In this document: one piece after another, positions 16,087 through 25,276 of the stretch | Position numbering within the stretch: position 1 is the first letter of the stretch | Layout: each line of letters opens with the position of its first letter | NCBI RefSeq assembly: GCF_017573505.1 | Contig: NZ_JAGEOJ010000005.1 | Coordinates: forward strand, 1-64,000 | DNA: 64,000 nt | DNA from: Actinomadura barringtoniae | GTDB taxonomy: Bacteria; Actinomycetota; Actinomycetes; Streptosporangiales; Streptosporangiaceae | Direction of reading: 5' to 3' | The notes under the pieces: model-generated | What the model saw: only the letters and a program-made list of their open reading frames with translations | The model's database searches: none | Told to the model about the DNA's origin: nothing | Translations under genes and position numbers: made by a program

Positions 16087-17150
16087 CCGCGACACCGCTT
16101 CTCGCCGTCCTCGCTGATGGGCAGGCCGGTGGGCGGCGGCCGATGGTCGACGTCGTCGCCCGCGTAGTGCACGCCGATCAACGTGACCTCGCACTGGTAG
16201 AAGTTCGTCCACGACCCGTACGAGGCGAGCCGGCTGATCGTGGTGACCTTGTCCGGGAGGCGCTGCAGGAAGCGATCCACCAGCGGCTCGTCCCGGTTGA
16301 GGTTGGTGCTGAGCCGCCCGAGCTGCTGGATGCTCTGCTTGATCGGGTAGCGGTTGACCTGGAGCAGGTCCGCGACCGCGTTGGCCAGGTTGCCGATGCC
16401 CACCACGGCCTCGCCGATCGGCTGCCGATCGGCCGCGAGCCCCGAGGTCAGCCGCCGCAACGTCGTGACGAGATCGACGAGCTGCGCGTCGCGGTCGTTG
16501 ATGGTGCCGACGACCGTGTTGAGGTTGGTGATGACCTGCCCGATGACCTGGTCACGTCCGGCCAGCGTCGTGGTCAGCTCGCCGACGGTCCGCAGCAGGC
16601 TCTCGACCGTGCCGCCCTCGCCCTGCAGCACCTTGACGATCGACTCCGAGAGGGTGTTCACGTCGTGTGGCGACAACGCCTGCATCAGCGGCTGGAAACC
16701 CTGGAACAGCTGGGTCAGGTTGAGCGGCCCGGTCGTCTGCTCGACCGGAATCGTTCCGCCGTGCCGCAGCGTCTGCCCCGGCGCCCCGGAACCCTGGGCC
16801 AGCGCGATGTAGCGGCCGCCGACCAGGTTCAGGTACTTCACCGCCGCCGTGGTCGACCTCGGCAGGTCACGGTCGCGGTCGACCGAGAACTTCACCAGCG
16901 CGAGCCGATGGTCGGTGACCTTGATCTTCTCGACGGTGCCGACCCGGACGCCCGCGATCCGCACGCCGTGGCCCGGGTGCAGCCCGGCGACGTCGGTGAA
17001 CTTGGCGTAGTACGAGACCCGGTCGCCCGACTGGGTGTCGGTGATGCTGGCCGCCAGCAGCGCGGTCGCCAGCACCGTCACCACGATGAAGATGATCGAG
17101 TTGAACAGCGGGCCGCCGAGACCCTTCAGTCCCTGCCCGGTGAGCTTCAC
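16083..17150 (-). CDS. MCE family protein, second subunit (MceB-like)
   Basis: A 355-residue MCE protein starting at GTG 17150, which overlaps the preceding stop (GTGA) and follows GGAGGTGA. It has a membrane helix (FNSIIFIVVTVLATALLAAS), an MCE domain (LHPGHGVRIAGVRVGTVEKI, then LNLVGGRYIALAQG) and the helical needle region with GRDQVIGQVITNLNTVVGTI. The C-terminus contains one Cys pair (FYQCEVTLIG and EKRCRG). It acts with the other five MCE proteins. Confidence 0.88.
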   Translation of the reverse strand: MKLTGQGLKGLGGPLFNSIIFIVVTVLATALLAASITDTQSGDRVSYYAKFTDVAGLHPGHGVRIAGVRVGTVEKIKVTDHRLALVKFSVDRDRDLPRSTTAAVKYLNLVGGRYIALAQGSGAPGQTLRHGGTIPVEQTTGPLNLTQLFQGFQPLMQALSPHDVNTLSESIVKVLQGEGGTVESLLRTVGELTTTLAGRDQVIGQVITNLNTVVGTINDRDAQLVDLVTTLRRLTSGLAADRQPIGEAVVGIGNLANAVADLLQVNRYPIKQSIQQLGRLSTNLNRDEPLVDRFLQRLPDKVTTISRLASYGSWTNFYQCEVTLIGVHYAGDDVDHRPPPTGLPISEDGEKRCRG

Positions 17151-18424
17151 TTGACCGTCACCTCCGCGCCCCGGTAGAGCGGCCCGAGCAGCACGCTCGA
17201 CCAGCCGGGCAGGTCCTGCGGCACCTCGTCGAGCGACGGCGCGAGAAGCTGGTTGACCAGGTCGTTCTCGGCGGTGGAGTTGTCCGGGCCGAGCCCGCCG
17301 ACCGCGACCGCGCCCGGCACCCACACGTCCGGCTTCATCGGCTGCGGACTGCGCCCGCCGCCCGGCACGTACGGGACGCTGTAGCAGCGCGGCCCGCCGC
17401 CACCGGTGTAGCGCGGGGTGTCCACGCCTGGCCGGTAGCGCCCCTTGCTCTGCAGCGTCACGACGTTCGCGTGCACGCCGTGCTTGTCAGTGCCCTTGCC
17501 GAGGACCTTGTCCATCTTCGGAACGAAGTCGGCGAGCGTGCGGAACGTGCAGGGCGCGGCGGGCGAGTAGCGCCGGAACAGCGCCAGCGAGGGGCGGCCG
17601 GACGCCGCGACCGCGATCAGCAGGCCGGAGTTGCGCTTGATGAAGTCGATCATGTCGCCGGACAGCGTCGTCACCGAGGAGTAGACGTCGTCGAGATTGC
17701 GCTTCTGCTCGGCGATCGTGCGGCTGGTCACCGTGAAGTCGGTGAACGCCTGCAGTAGATCGGGCGAGGCGTCCGACAGGTTCTGCGAGAATTCGGCCAG
17801 CTCGGACAGGTTGCGGTTCAGCTGCGGCAGTTCGGGGTTGAGCTTCTTCAGGTACGCGTCCAGCTCCACCAGGTTGCGGCCGAGCTGGTCGCCGCGCCCC
17901 TCCAGCGCCGTCGCCATCGCGGTGAGCGTCGCCGACAGCTTGGACGGCTGCACGGCGTTCAGCAGCCGCATCGTGTTGTTGAGTACCTCCGACAGCTCGA
18001 CCGCGTTGCGGCTGCGGTCCTCGCCGATGGTCGCGTTGTTCGCGATCGGCTGCCCGCTCGACCCGTTCGGCGGAACGAGCGCCACATAGCGCGCGCCGAA
18101 GACCGTCGTCGGCAGCAGCTGCGCCTGCACGTCCGCCGGAACGAGCTTGGCCTGCTCGGGGTTGAGCGCCAGCTCCATCCGGGTGCCGTCGCCGTCGGTG
18201 GAGATCTTGCGGACGAAGCCGACCACCACCCCGCGCACCTTCACGTCGGCCTGCTCGTGCATCTCGTGCCCGGCGGTGCCGGCGCGCAGCGTCACGACCG
18301 TGAAGTCGGAGAACTTCTTCTGGTAGATCGCCACCGACAGGTACATCAGCAGCGCGGGCACCAGCAGGAACGCGACGCCGAGCACGTACCGTTCGGCCGA
18401 GTGGTAGGTCGCCGACTTCACCAT
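17147..18424 (-). CDS. MCE family protein, first subunit (MceA-like)
   Basis: A 425-residue MCE protein and the first of the six. It has a membrane helix (VLGVAFLLVPALLMYLSVAI), an MCE domain (ADVKVRGVVVGFVRKISTDG, then TTVFGARYVALVPP) and the MceA-type continuation (EVLNNTMRLLNAVQPSKL, LGRNLVELDAYLKKLNPELP). Two C-terminal cysteines lie in APCTFR and PRCYSVPY. ATG 18424 is 14 bases after the yrbEB stop. The tail NQLLAPSLDEVPQDLPGWSS is near the end. Confidence 0.88.
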   Translation of the reverse strand: MVKSATYHSAERYVLGVAFLLVPALLMYLSVAIYQKKFSDFTVVTLRAGTAGHEMHEQADVKVRGVVVGFVRKISTDGDGTRMELALNPEQAKLVPADVQAQLLPTTVFGARYVALVPPNGSSGQPIANNATIGEDRSRNAVELSEVLNNTMRLLNAVQPSKLSATLTAMATALEGRGDQLGRNLVELDAYLKKLNPELPQLNRNLSELAEFSQNLSDASPDLLQAFTDFTVTSRTIAEQKRNLDDVYSSVTTLSGDMIDFIKRNSGLLIAVAASGRPSLALFRRYSPAAPCTFRTLADFVPKMDKVLGKGTDKHGVHANVVTLQSKGRYRPGVDTPRYTGGGGPRCYSVPYVPGGGRSPQPMKPDVWVPGAVAVGGLGPDNSTAENDLVNQLLAPSLDEVPQDLPGWSSVLLGPLYRGAEVTVK

Positions 18425-18437
18425 GAGAGCCCGCCCA

Positions 18438-19277
18438 TCAGCCCGTCACCTTCACCGTGGTCGTGGCGCCCCAGATCGCCAGGCTGAGGAAGAAGTCGGT
18501 GACGCTGATCAGCACGATCGCGGTACGGACCGCGCGGCCGACCGCGACGCCCACCCCGGCCGGGCCGCCGGACGCGCGGTAGCCGTAGTAGCAGTGCGCG
18601 AGGATCACCATGACGCTGAAGATCAGCACCTTGACGAACGAGAGCACGACGTCCTGCGGCGACAGGAAGATGTCGAAGTAGTGGTCGTAGGTGCCCGCGG
18701 ACTGCCCGTTCACCCAGAGCGTCACCATCCGCGAGGCGAGATAGGAGCTGAGCAGCCCGATCCCGTACAGCGGGACGATCGCCACCGTGCCGGCGAAGAT
18801 CCGGGTGGTCACCAGGTAGGGCAGGGACGGGATGCCCATGCCCTCCAGCGCGTCGATCTCCTCGTTGATCCGCATCGCGCCGAGCTGCGCGGTGAACCCG
18901 GCGCCGACCGTGGCCGACAGCGCCAGGCCGCTGACCAGCGGGGCGATCTCGCGGGTGTTGAAGTAGGCCGACACGAAGCCGGTGAACGCCGACGACCCGA
19001 TCTGGTCGAGCGCCGCGTACCCCTGCAGGCCGACGACGACGCCGGTCGAGACGGTGAGGCCGAACATGACGCCGACCGTCCCGCCGATCACCGCGAGCGC
19101 GCCGGAGCCGAACGCGACCTCGCTCAGCAGGCGGAAGATCTCCTTGATGTAGCGGCGCAGCGCGCGCGGCATCCACAGCAGCGCGCGGATGTAGAAGCCC
19201 AGCTGGTCGCCGGGCTGCTGCAACCATGAGACGAGCCGCAGCGGGCGCAGCCGGCGGACTCCTGGCAACAGGGCCAC
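18438..19277 (-). CDS. MCE ABC permease, YrbEB-type
   Basis: A 279-residue polytopic membrane protein of the MlaE/YrbE permease family, second of the pair. Features are an amphipathic N-terminal region, the central NEEIDALEGMGIPSLPYLV segment (the cytoplasmic E-x-D-A-L-x-x-x-G motif that contacts the ATPase) and several membrane helices (VAIVPLYGIGLLSSYLA, VVLSFVKVLIFSVMVILAH). GTG 19277 follows GGGAG. It forms the membrane channel together with the YrbEA protein and is powered by the Mkl ATPase. Confidence 0.9.
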   Translation of the reverse strand: MALLPGVRRLRPLRLVSWLQQPGDQLGFYIRALLWMPRALRRYIKEIFRLLSEVAFGSGALAVIGGTVGVMFGLTVSTGVVVGLQGYAALDQIGSSAFTGFVSAYFNTREIAPLVSGLALSATVGAGFTAQLGAMRINEEIDALEGMGIPSLPYLVTTRIFAGTVAIVPLYGIGLLSSYLASRMVTLWVNGQSAGTYDHYFDIFLSPQDVVLSFVKVLIFSVMVILAHCYYGYRASGGPAGVGVAVGRAVRTAIVLISVTDFFLSLAIWGATTTVKVTG

Positions 19278-19280
19278 AGA

Positions 19281-20072
19281 TCACGCTCCCTTCGGCGGGA
19301 CGACCTCGAGGTAGATCGCGGTGAGGACGAGGTTGACGAAGAACAGCAGCAGGAACGTGATGACGACCGACTGGTTGACGGCGTCGCCCACGCCCTTCGG
19401 GCCGGGCGAGGGGTTCAGGCCGCGGTAGGCGGCGACGACCCCGGCGATGAAGCCGAAGATCAGCGCCTTGAGCTCGGCGACGTACAGGTCGGGGAGCTGC
19501 GCGAGCGCGGAGAACGAGGCCAGGTAGGCGCCCGGGGTGCCGTCCTGGAGCATGACGTTGAAGAAGTAGCCGCCCGCGACGCCGACCACCGAGACCAGCC
19601 CGTTCAGCAGCACCGCGACGGCCATGCAGGCCAGCACCCGCGGCACGACCAGGCGCTGCACGGGCGAGACGCCCATGACCTCCATCGCGTCCATCTCCTC
19701 GCGGATGGTCCGCGAGCCGAGGTCGGCGCAGATCGCCGAGCCGGCGGCGCCGGAGATGAGCAGCGCCACGATCAGCGGGCTGGCCTGCTGCACGACCGCG
19801 AGCACGCTGGCCCCGCCGGTCAGCGACTGCGCGCCGAGCTGCTTGGCCAGCGACCCGACCTGCAGCGAGATCACCGCGCCGAACGGGATGGAGACCAGCG
19901 CGGTCGGCAGGATGGCGACCGAGGCGATGAACCAGAACTGCTGGATGAGCTCGCGGACCTGGAACGGCCGCCGCGGGATCATCACCAGCACGGTCCCGGC
20001 GAGCGCGAACAGCCGCCCGACCTGCCGGAGCGCCGCGGCGCCCGGCACGCTCACCGGTGGTGGTGTCGTCAT
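19281..20072 (-). CDS. MCE ABC permease, YrbEA-type
   Basis: A 263-residue MlaE/YrbE permease, with FWFIASVAILPTALVSIPFG, GAAGSAICADLGSRTIREEMD and the AMEVMGVSPVQRLVVPRVL coupling segment. The paired YrbE proteins are the inner-membrane part of an MCE importer. ATG 20072 overlaps the ATPase stop (ATGA). The longer open frame upstream is antisense-like Arg/Pro-rich sequence within the ATPase gene and was not used. Confidence 0.9.
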   Translation of the reverse strand: MTTPPPVSVPGAAALRQVGRLFALAGTVLVMIPRRPFQVRELIQQFWFIASVAILPTALVSIPFGAVISLQVGSLAKQLGAQSLTGGASVLAVVQQASPLIVALLISGAAGSAICADLGSRTIREEMDAMEVMGVSPVQRLVVPRVLACMAVAVLLNGLVSVVGVAGGYFFNVMLQDGTPGAYLASFSALAQLPDLYVAELKALIFGFIAGVVAAYRGLNPSPGPKGVGDAVNQSVVITFLLLFFVNLVLTAIYLEVVPPKGA

Positions 20073-21163
20073 GCCCGCCCTCCTGCCTGGTCGGTCCTGC
20101 CGGTCCTGCCGGTTCCGTTGGTTCCGTTGGTTCCGTTGGCTCTGGGTTCGGCCGCGCTTCCGGAGGCGCGGTCGGTGAAGATGGCCTGCTGCGCGGCGTA
20201 CGGCAGCGTCGGCAGCAGCTCGTCGACGCGGGCGGCGTGCCGGATCGCGCCCTGGCGGTGCGGCAGGCCAGGCGAGGGCCGCAGCTGCGGAACGATCTCG
20301 GGACGGCGCAGCGTCGTGGCGAGCGAGCCCTCGTAGGCCGACCCCTCGCCCGAGGCGATCCGCTGTGCGGCGGCCTGCTCGGCGGCCAGCGTCGCGGCGT
20401 CCTTCTCCTCGCTCATCCCGATCGGCCCCTCGCGGGCGCCGCGCAGGAACTGCTCGACCGCCGGCTCCTCGCTGGTCAGCAGCACCTCGCGCGGGCCGAA
20501 GCCGACCAGGTCGCGGCGGTAGAGCATGCCGATGTTGTCGGGCACCGTCGCGGCGATCTCCAGGTTGTGCGTGACGATCAGCATCGTGGCGTCGATGCGG
20601 GCGTTCAGATCGATCAGGAGCTGGGAGATGTAGGCGGTGCGGACCGGGTCCAGGCCCGAGTCGGGTTCGTCGCACAGGATGATCTGCGGGTCCATCACCA
20701 GCGCGCGGGCCAGGCCCGCGCGTTTGCGCATTCCACCGGAGATCTGGCCGGGCAACTTCTTCTCCTCACCCCCCAGTCCCACCATGTCCATGCGTTCCAG
20801 CACGATCCTGCGTATCTCGGGTTCTCGCTTTCGCGTGTGCTCGCGCAACGGAAAAGCGATGTTGTCGAACAGATTCATGGACCCGAAAAGCGCGCCGTCT
20901 TGGAACATCAGACCGAACAACTTGCGCTTGGCGTAGATCCGATGATCGGAGTCGTTGACCATGTCCACGCCATCGACCAGGACCCGGCCCTGCTCGGGTT
21001 TCAGCAGGCCAATGAGTGATTTCAGGAAGACCGTCTTGCCCGTGCCCGACGGTCCGAGCATGACGCTGACCTCTCCGGCGGGCAGCGTCAGCGACACATC
21101 GCGCCAGATCACCTGCCGGCCGAAAGACTTGGTCAGCCCTTCGACGACAACCTCAATTCCCAC
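20069..21163 (-). CDS. mkl: MCE transporter ATPase (Mkl/MlaF-like)
   Basis: A 364-residue ABC ATPase: Walker A GPSGTGKT at 37-44, signature ISGGM near 140, Walker B ILCDEPDSGLD near 160, and the H-loop VTHN. A C-terminal extension of about 110 residues beyond the nucleotide-binding core is typical of actinobacterial Mkl proteins and ends in low-complexity NGTNGTNGTGRTGRTDQ. The GTG start has no convincing ribosome site, which fits a leaderless transcript. In mycobacteria mkl lies apart from mce operons; here it is the first gene of the operon. Confidence 0.9.
   Translation of the reverse strand: MGIEVVVEGLTKSFGRQVIWRDVSLTLPAGEVSVMLGPSGTGKTVFLKSLIGLLKPEQGRVLVDGVDMVNDSDHRIYAKRKLFGLMFQDGALFGSMNLFDNIAFPLREHTRKREPEIRRIVLERMDMVGLGGEEKKLPGQISGGMRKRAGLARALVMDPQIILCDEPDSGLDPVRTAYISQLLIDLNARIDATMLIVTHNLEIAATVPDNIGMLYRRDLVGFGPREVLLTSEEPAVEQFLRGAREGPIGMSEEKDAATLAAEQAAAQRIASGEGSAYEGSLATTLRRPEIVPQLRPSPGLPHRQGAIRHAARVDELLPTLPYAAQQAIFTDRASGSAAEPRANGTNGTNGTGRTGRTDQAGGRA
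20092..20137. repeat. Tandem 9-bp repeats at 3' end of mkl
   Basis: Two copies of CGGTCCTGC are followed by three copies of GGTTCCGTT. Being multiples of three they keep the frame and encode, on the minus strand, NGT tripeptides and then GRT tripeptides. This looks like slippage growth of a dispensable protein tail. Confidence 0.8.
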
Positions 21164-21523
21164 GGCTGAGGACGTTACGTGGCAGTACTAGCCGAGCTCA
21201 ATAGGGCTGAGCTGGAAATCTCGGGCCTGGGCCGACATTCGTTCCCGGAATTGTTACAAGCTGAGTCCGGCGGCGCCTCGAACTCACCGGAAACGAGTAC
21301 CCATCGGTAATGCGGCAGAATCCCATCGCGACCGCGGGCGCCGTTATCAGGTATTAGCAAGACCACGGGATTCGACTGTTCGCGCGATAGTACTCGCGGG
21401 TAGGGAAACAACATCCCCTTGTCAGCGCGCCTTTTGCGATTTAGGTTCCAGGATGCTCCATATCTCGACTCGGGCGCGAGCTCCCCCGCTCGGCGCGCCC
21501 CGGCCCCGGAGGTGTGCTCCCCC
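21164..21523. promoter_or_regulatory. Divergent control region of mce operon and first PucR gene
   Basis: About 360 non-coding bases separate the divergent mkl and PucR-type genes. For mkl, a possible -35 TTGAGC (complement of 21196-21201) and -10 TAACGT (complement of 21172-21177) lie 18 bases apart and would start the RNA at or next to the GTG, giving a leaderless message. The -35 overlaps an inverted repeat AGCTCA-N7-TGAGCT at 21195-21213, a possible operator. For the plus-strand gene a GGAGGTG ribosome site precedes ATG 21524. Assignments are by eye. Confidence 0.4.
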
Positions 21524-22753
21524 ATGACGCAGACGCTCGAGCTCCCCGGACACGAGGGCGGCCCCATCCCGCCGCAGCTGGCCCGGCTCATGTGGGCCGA
21601 GGTCGACGGTGTCATCGAGGACACCGTCGCCGAGGTCCGCCGCACCATCCCCGACTACGACCGGCCGGAGAACTCGGCGTACGACCAGATCCTGCGCCTC
21701 GGCGCGGAGAAGCTGCTCCGGGCCTACATCGAGCACATCTCCGACCCGGACGCGTCGATGGCCGACCGGGACGAGACGTGCCGGGCGCTCGGCCACTTCG
21801 AGGCCGTGGAGGGGCGCAGCCTCGACCACCTCCAGGCCGCGTTCCGCACCGCGTTCCAGATCGCCTGGCGCCGCACGTCGGTGGTCGCCGAACGCGAGGA
21901 GATCCCGGCGCCGCTGGTGTCCAGCATGGTCGAGTCGATGCTGGTCTACATGGACGAGGCGATCACGCAGGCGCGGCGGGGCCACCGGCAGGCGCTCGAG
22001 CACGCCGACCTGCGCCGCCGCGAGCAGCGGCGCGACCTGCTGAACCTCATCCTGCAGCGCCCCGCCGTGGTGCCGGCGGCCGTCGAGGAGCTGGCCAAGG
22101 ACGCCTCCTGGTGGCCGCTGCCCACCGAGATCACGATGGTGGCGCTGCACCCGGACGCGCCGCGCACGCTGTCGGCGCTCGACAACGACGTGCTGCTGGA
22201 CATGGACGCGCCCGAGCCGTGCCTGCTGATCCCCGGCGAGCTCGACCGGAGCCGGATGACCATGCTGCACGCCGCGCTCGCCGAGGCGAGCTCGGTCCTC
22301 GGCCTCACGGTCTCGCTGGAGAACGCGACGCACTCGCTGCGCTGGGCGCGGCGCGTGCTGGAGCTCGCCGAGCAGGGCATCATCCGCGACGGGTCGCTCA
22401 TCTCGTGCGAGGAGCACCTGATGACGATGTGGCTGCTGAACGACGTCCCGCTCATCGAGGAACTGGCCCGCCGCCACCTCGCGCCGCTCGCCGACATGAC
22501 CGACGGCCACCGCCAGAAGCTCACCGAGACGCTCACCGAGTGGGTGACCACGCGCGGCAGCGCGGTGGAGATCGGCGAACGGATGAACGTTCATCCGCAG
22601 ACCGTCCGCTACCGCCTGCGCCAGCTGGAGTCCTACCTCGGCGACCGGCTCTCCGATCCCGCCACCCGCTTCTCCTACGACGTCACGTTGCGCGCCGCCA
22701 GCCTCGACCGGCGGCGTGCGCTCGGCCGCCGCGGCACCCCCGGGAGCCGCTGA
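21524..22753 (+). CDS. PucR/CdaR-type helix-turn-helix regulator 1
   Basis: A 409-residue regulator of the actinobacterial PucR-like type. An N-terminal helical domain of about 180 residues (EVRRTIPDYDRPENSAYDQI, AFRTAFQIAWRRTSVVAER) is followed by a middle domain and a C-terminal HTH_30 domain: TLTEWVTTRGSAVEIGERMNVHPQTVRYRLRQLE in outline, with the family mark NVHPQTVRYRL. ATG 21524 follows GGAGGTG. Divergent from the mce operon, it is the natural candidate to regulate it; the ligand is unknown. Confidence 0.85.
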   Translation: MTQTLELPGHEGGPIPPQLARLMWAEVDGVIEDTVAEVRRTIPDYDRPENSAYDQILRLGAEKLLRAYIEHISDPDASMADRDETCRALGHFEAVEGRSLDHLQAAFRTAFQIAWRRTSVVAEREEIPAPLVSSMVESMLVYMDEAITQARRGHRQALEHADLRRREQRRDLLNLILQRPAVVPAAVEELAKDASWWPLPTEITMVALHPDAPRTLSALDNDVLLDMDAPEPCLLIPGELDRSRMTMLHAALAEASSVLGLTVSLENATHSLRWARRVLELAEQGIIRDGSLISCEEHLMTMWLLNDVPLIEELARRHLAPLADMTDGHRQKLTETLTEWVTTRGSAVEIGERMNVHPQTVRYRLRQLESYLGDRLSDPATRFSYDVTLRAASLDRRRALGRRGTPGSR

Positions 22754-23045
22754 TTCGGTCTTCCTGACACCCGCTTGTTGACGCGCCGGTTGTCGGCGGC
22801 GCACAGTGAACCGTCGGATCCGGGCCGTTTTTTACTCCGGCTTTAACAACAAGGCCACGCGTTCGGATCTACCTTCTAGGTGCTTCCACGCATCACCGCC
22901 CGGACGACGCGCAGGGGTCCCCCGCTCGGCGCCCGCCCGGACGGACCGTCCCGCCAACCGAATCGCAGCACGTCACACGGAGCGCACGAGGGCGACCCCG
23001 CCCGGACGCGGCCCGGCAGGCGTGCGCGTGCCGGAGGTGTCGACG

Positions 23046-24365
23046 ATGACACGCATCGCCGAGCCCAGGGAGCTCGACCGGTTGATGTCCGGGGTGTCCC
23101 GCCAGCTGGTCCCGCTCTTCCGCCCCGAGATCCCCGCCGTGGCAGAGGAGATCTTCACCGCGGTCCGCCGCGCCATCCCCGACTACGACACGCCGCTGGA
23201 CCGGCCGCGGACGCAGGCGCTGCGGTTCAGCGTGGAGCACGCGGTGCTCCAGTTCGTCACTCGGATGGCCGACCCGTCCCCCGCCGACGACTTCCACGAG
23301 GACACCTACCGCAGGCTCGGCCGGTACATGGCCGACGAGGGCCGGGGCCTGGACGACCTGCACACCGCGTACCGGATCGGCACCGACGTGGCCTGGCGCC
23401 GCGCGGTCTCGGTCGCCGCCCGCAACGGCGTCCCGCCCGACGTGGTGGCGACGTTCGGGGACGCGCTGTTCGCCTTCCGCGACCGGCTCACCGCGCTGTC
23501 GCGCGAGGGTCACCTGAACGTGCGGCCCGGCGAGGCCAGGTCGGGCTTGGAACGTGACGCTCACCGGCGGCTGCTCCTGCGCGCGCTGCTGCGCAGGCCC
23601 GCCGCGCCGCCGGACGAGATCGCCCGCCTGGAGGGCCCCGCCCAGTGGAAGGTGCCGGCCGAGGTCACGCCCGTGTCCCTGCCCCCGGGCCGGATCATCA
23701 CCCTGCCGCCGGGCATGGCCGCGGCGCGCGGCACGATCGCGTCGGCCGCGTGGTCGCTGGACGAGGACGTCCTCGCCGACGTCGCCGGCGAGGACCCGTG
23801 CCTGATCGTGCCGGGCCCGGTGGGCGAGGGCCGTTCGCGTGCGCTCGGGGAAGCGCTTCCCGGCATCCCGCTCGCGCTCGGCACCACCATGCCGGTCGCG
23901 AACGCGGCGGACTCGATGCGGTGGGCCCGGCGGACGCGCGACCTGGTGGCCGCGGGCGTGATCGAGGCGGGCCCGGACGGCGTGACCCGCGCCGGGGACC
24001 ACCTGTTCACCCTGTGGCTGCAGGCCGACGGCGCGCTCATGAGGCAGCTCGAGGAACGGCGGCTGGGCAGGCTGAACCGCGTCGAGGGCGGGCTGCGCCG
24101 GCGGCTCACCGAGACCCTGTCGTGCTGGCTGCGGACGCGCGGCACCGCCGAACGCGTCGGCCGGGACCTGGACGTTCATCCGCAGACGGTCCGCTACCGG
24201 CTGCGGCTGCTGCGCACGGCCGTCGGCATGGAGCTGGACGACCCCGAGGTGCGGTTCTCGGTGGAGGTCGCCCTGCGCGCGGCGGAACTGCGGGGCGCGG
24301 AGCTGCGGTCGACGGAACCGGAACCGGAACCGGCTGCGGCGGAACAGCGGGACCGTGCTTCCTGA
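23046..24365 (+). CDS. PucR/CdaR-type helix-turn-helix regulator 2
   Basis: A 439-residue paralogue of regulator 1: the same N-terminal domain (AVRRAIPDYDTPLDRPRTQA, AYRIGTDVAWRRAVSVAAR), middle domain (NAADSMRWARRTRDLVAAG) and C-terminal HTH with DVHPQTVRYRLRLLR. Its tail is a short run of Glu/Pro repeats. ATG 23046 is preceded by GGAGGTG. It follows regulator 1 after a gap of about 290 bases that has no gene and may hold its own promoter. Confidence 0.83.
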   Translation: MTRIAEPRELDRLMSGVSRQLVPLFRPEIPAVAEEIFTAVRRAIPDYDTPLDRPRTQALRFSVEHAVLQFVTRMADPSPADDFHEDTYRRLGRYMADEGRGLDDLHTAYRIGTDVAWRRAVSVAARNGVPPDVVATFGDALFAFRDRLTALSREGHLNVRPGEARSGLERDAHRRLLLRALLRRPAAPPDEIARLEGPAQWKVPAEVTPVSLPPGRIITLPPGMAAARGTIASAAWSLDEDVLADVAGEDPCLIVPGPVGEGRSRALGEALPGIPLALGTTMPVANAADSMRWARRTRDLVAAGVIEAGPDGVTRAGDHLFTLWLQADGALMRQLEERRLGRLNRVEGGLRRRLTETLSCWLRTRGTAERVGRDLDVHPQTVRYRLRLLRTAVGMELDDPEVRFSVEVALRAAELRGAELRSTEPEPEPAAAEQRDRAS

Positions 24366-25092
24366 CGACCTCGACGAGCGGCGGCTGCGGCTGCTGAAAC
24401 TCGTTCTCCGCGGGCCCGCGGTGCCGCGCCGCGCCGTCGCCGAGCTCGCCCGGACCGCGCAGTGGAACGTGCCCGAGACCGCGACGGTGCTCGCGGTCTC
24501 GGGCGGGTGCGAACGTTCGGCGCTCGACGGTGACGTGCTCGCCGACCTGACCGGCGAGCCGCACCTGCTCGTGCCCGGGCCGTTCACGCCCGCGCGCCGG
24601 TCGATGGTGGTCGCGGCGCTGGCCCGCGCGCGAGGCGGACAACTTGGGCGGGCCGCCGCGGGGCTCACCGTGCCGCTGGAGAACGCGCCCGATTCGCTCC
24701 GCTGGGCGCGCCAGCTGATCAAACTCGTGGAATCGCGGGCGCTCGAGGACGTCCCGCTGACGCTGGCGGACGACCATCTCGTCACGCTGCTGCTGCTCGC
24801 CGACCCGGCCCTGCTCGACCAGCTCGCGCGCGAGCACCTGGACGGGATGAAGACCTTCCGCGGCGAGCAGCGCCGCCGCCTGTTCGACACCCTGCGGGCC
24901 TGGCTGACCACGCGCGGCACCGCCGTCGAGATCGCCGATGAGCTGGACGTTCACCCGCAGACGGTGCGGTACAGGATGCGGCAGATCGACGGCGCGATCG
25001 GCGACCGGCTGGACGACGACCAGGCCCGGCTGGCGATCGAGGCGGCGCTGCGGGCGGCGCGGCTGCGCCGCCCGCAGGACGACCCCGAGTGA
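24355..25092 (+). CDS. Short PucR-type regulator lacking N-terminal domain
   Basis: A 245-residue protein homologous to the last two thirds of regulators 1 and 2: RRLRLLKLVLRGPAVPRRAV, the NAPDSLRWARQLIKLVE segment and the HTH with DVHPQTVRYRMRQID. The N-terminal helical domain of about 180 residues is missing. The GTG start overlaps the upstream gene by 11 bases, so it is co-translated with regulator 2. It could bind DNA without the normal signal input or dimerise with its neighbours. It may instead be a decayed third copy, though its frame is clean. Confidence 0.75.
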   Translation: MLPDDLDERRLRLLKLVLRGPAVPRRAVAELARTAQWNVPETATVLAVSGGCERSALDGDVLADLTGEPHLLVPGPFTPARRSMVVAALARARGGQLGRAAAGLTVPLENAPDSLRWARQLIKLVESRALEDVPLTLADDHLVTLLLLADPALLDQLAREHLDGMKTFRGEQRRRLFDTLRAWLTTRGTAVEIADELDVHPQTVRYRMRQIDGAIGDRLDDDQARLAIEAALRAARLRRPQDDPE

Positions 25093-25276
25093 CCAACGGT
25101 GACAGCCGCCACCCCGGAATAAGCACCGGATGATAAATCCCAAAATCAATTCCACGGGAAATGTGCACTTGCGCTCAACGTCCATTGTCAACCCTTGATT
25201 GCGCGCTTGTGTGCATGTTTACATCTCAATTCAAAGCCATTCAATAATTCGTGCGACCGGGTGGAGGTGCGTGGAG

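Noticed and set aside
9273..21163. Assignment of the MCE operon as mce4-type steroid importer
   Set aside because: No steroid ring-degradation genes or KstR-like sites are visible nearby; the substrate cannot be told from the MCE sequences alone.
22893..24920. A 675-codon minus-strand frame opposite two PucR-type genes
   Set aside because: Composition is typical of an antisense shadow and it overlaps three consistent regulator genes.
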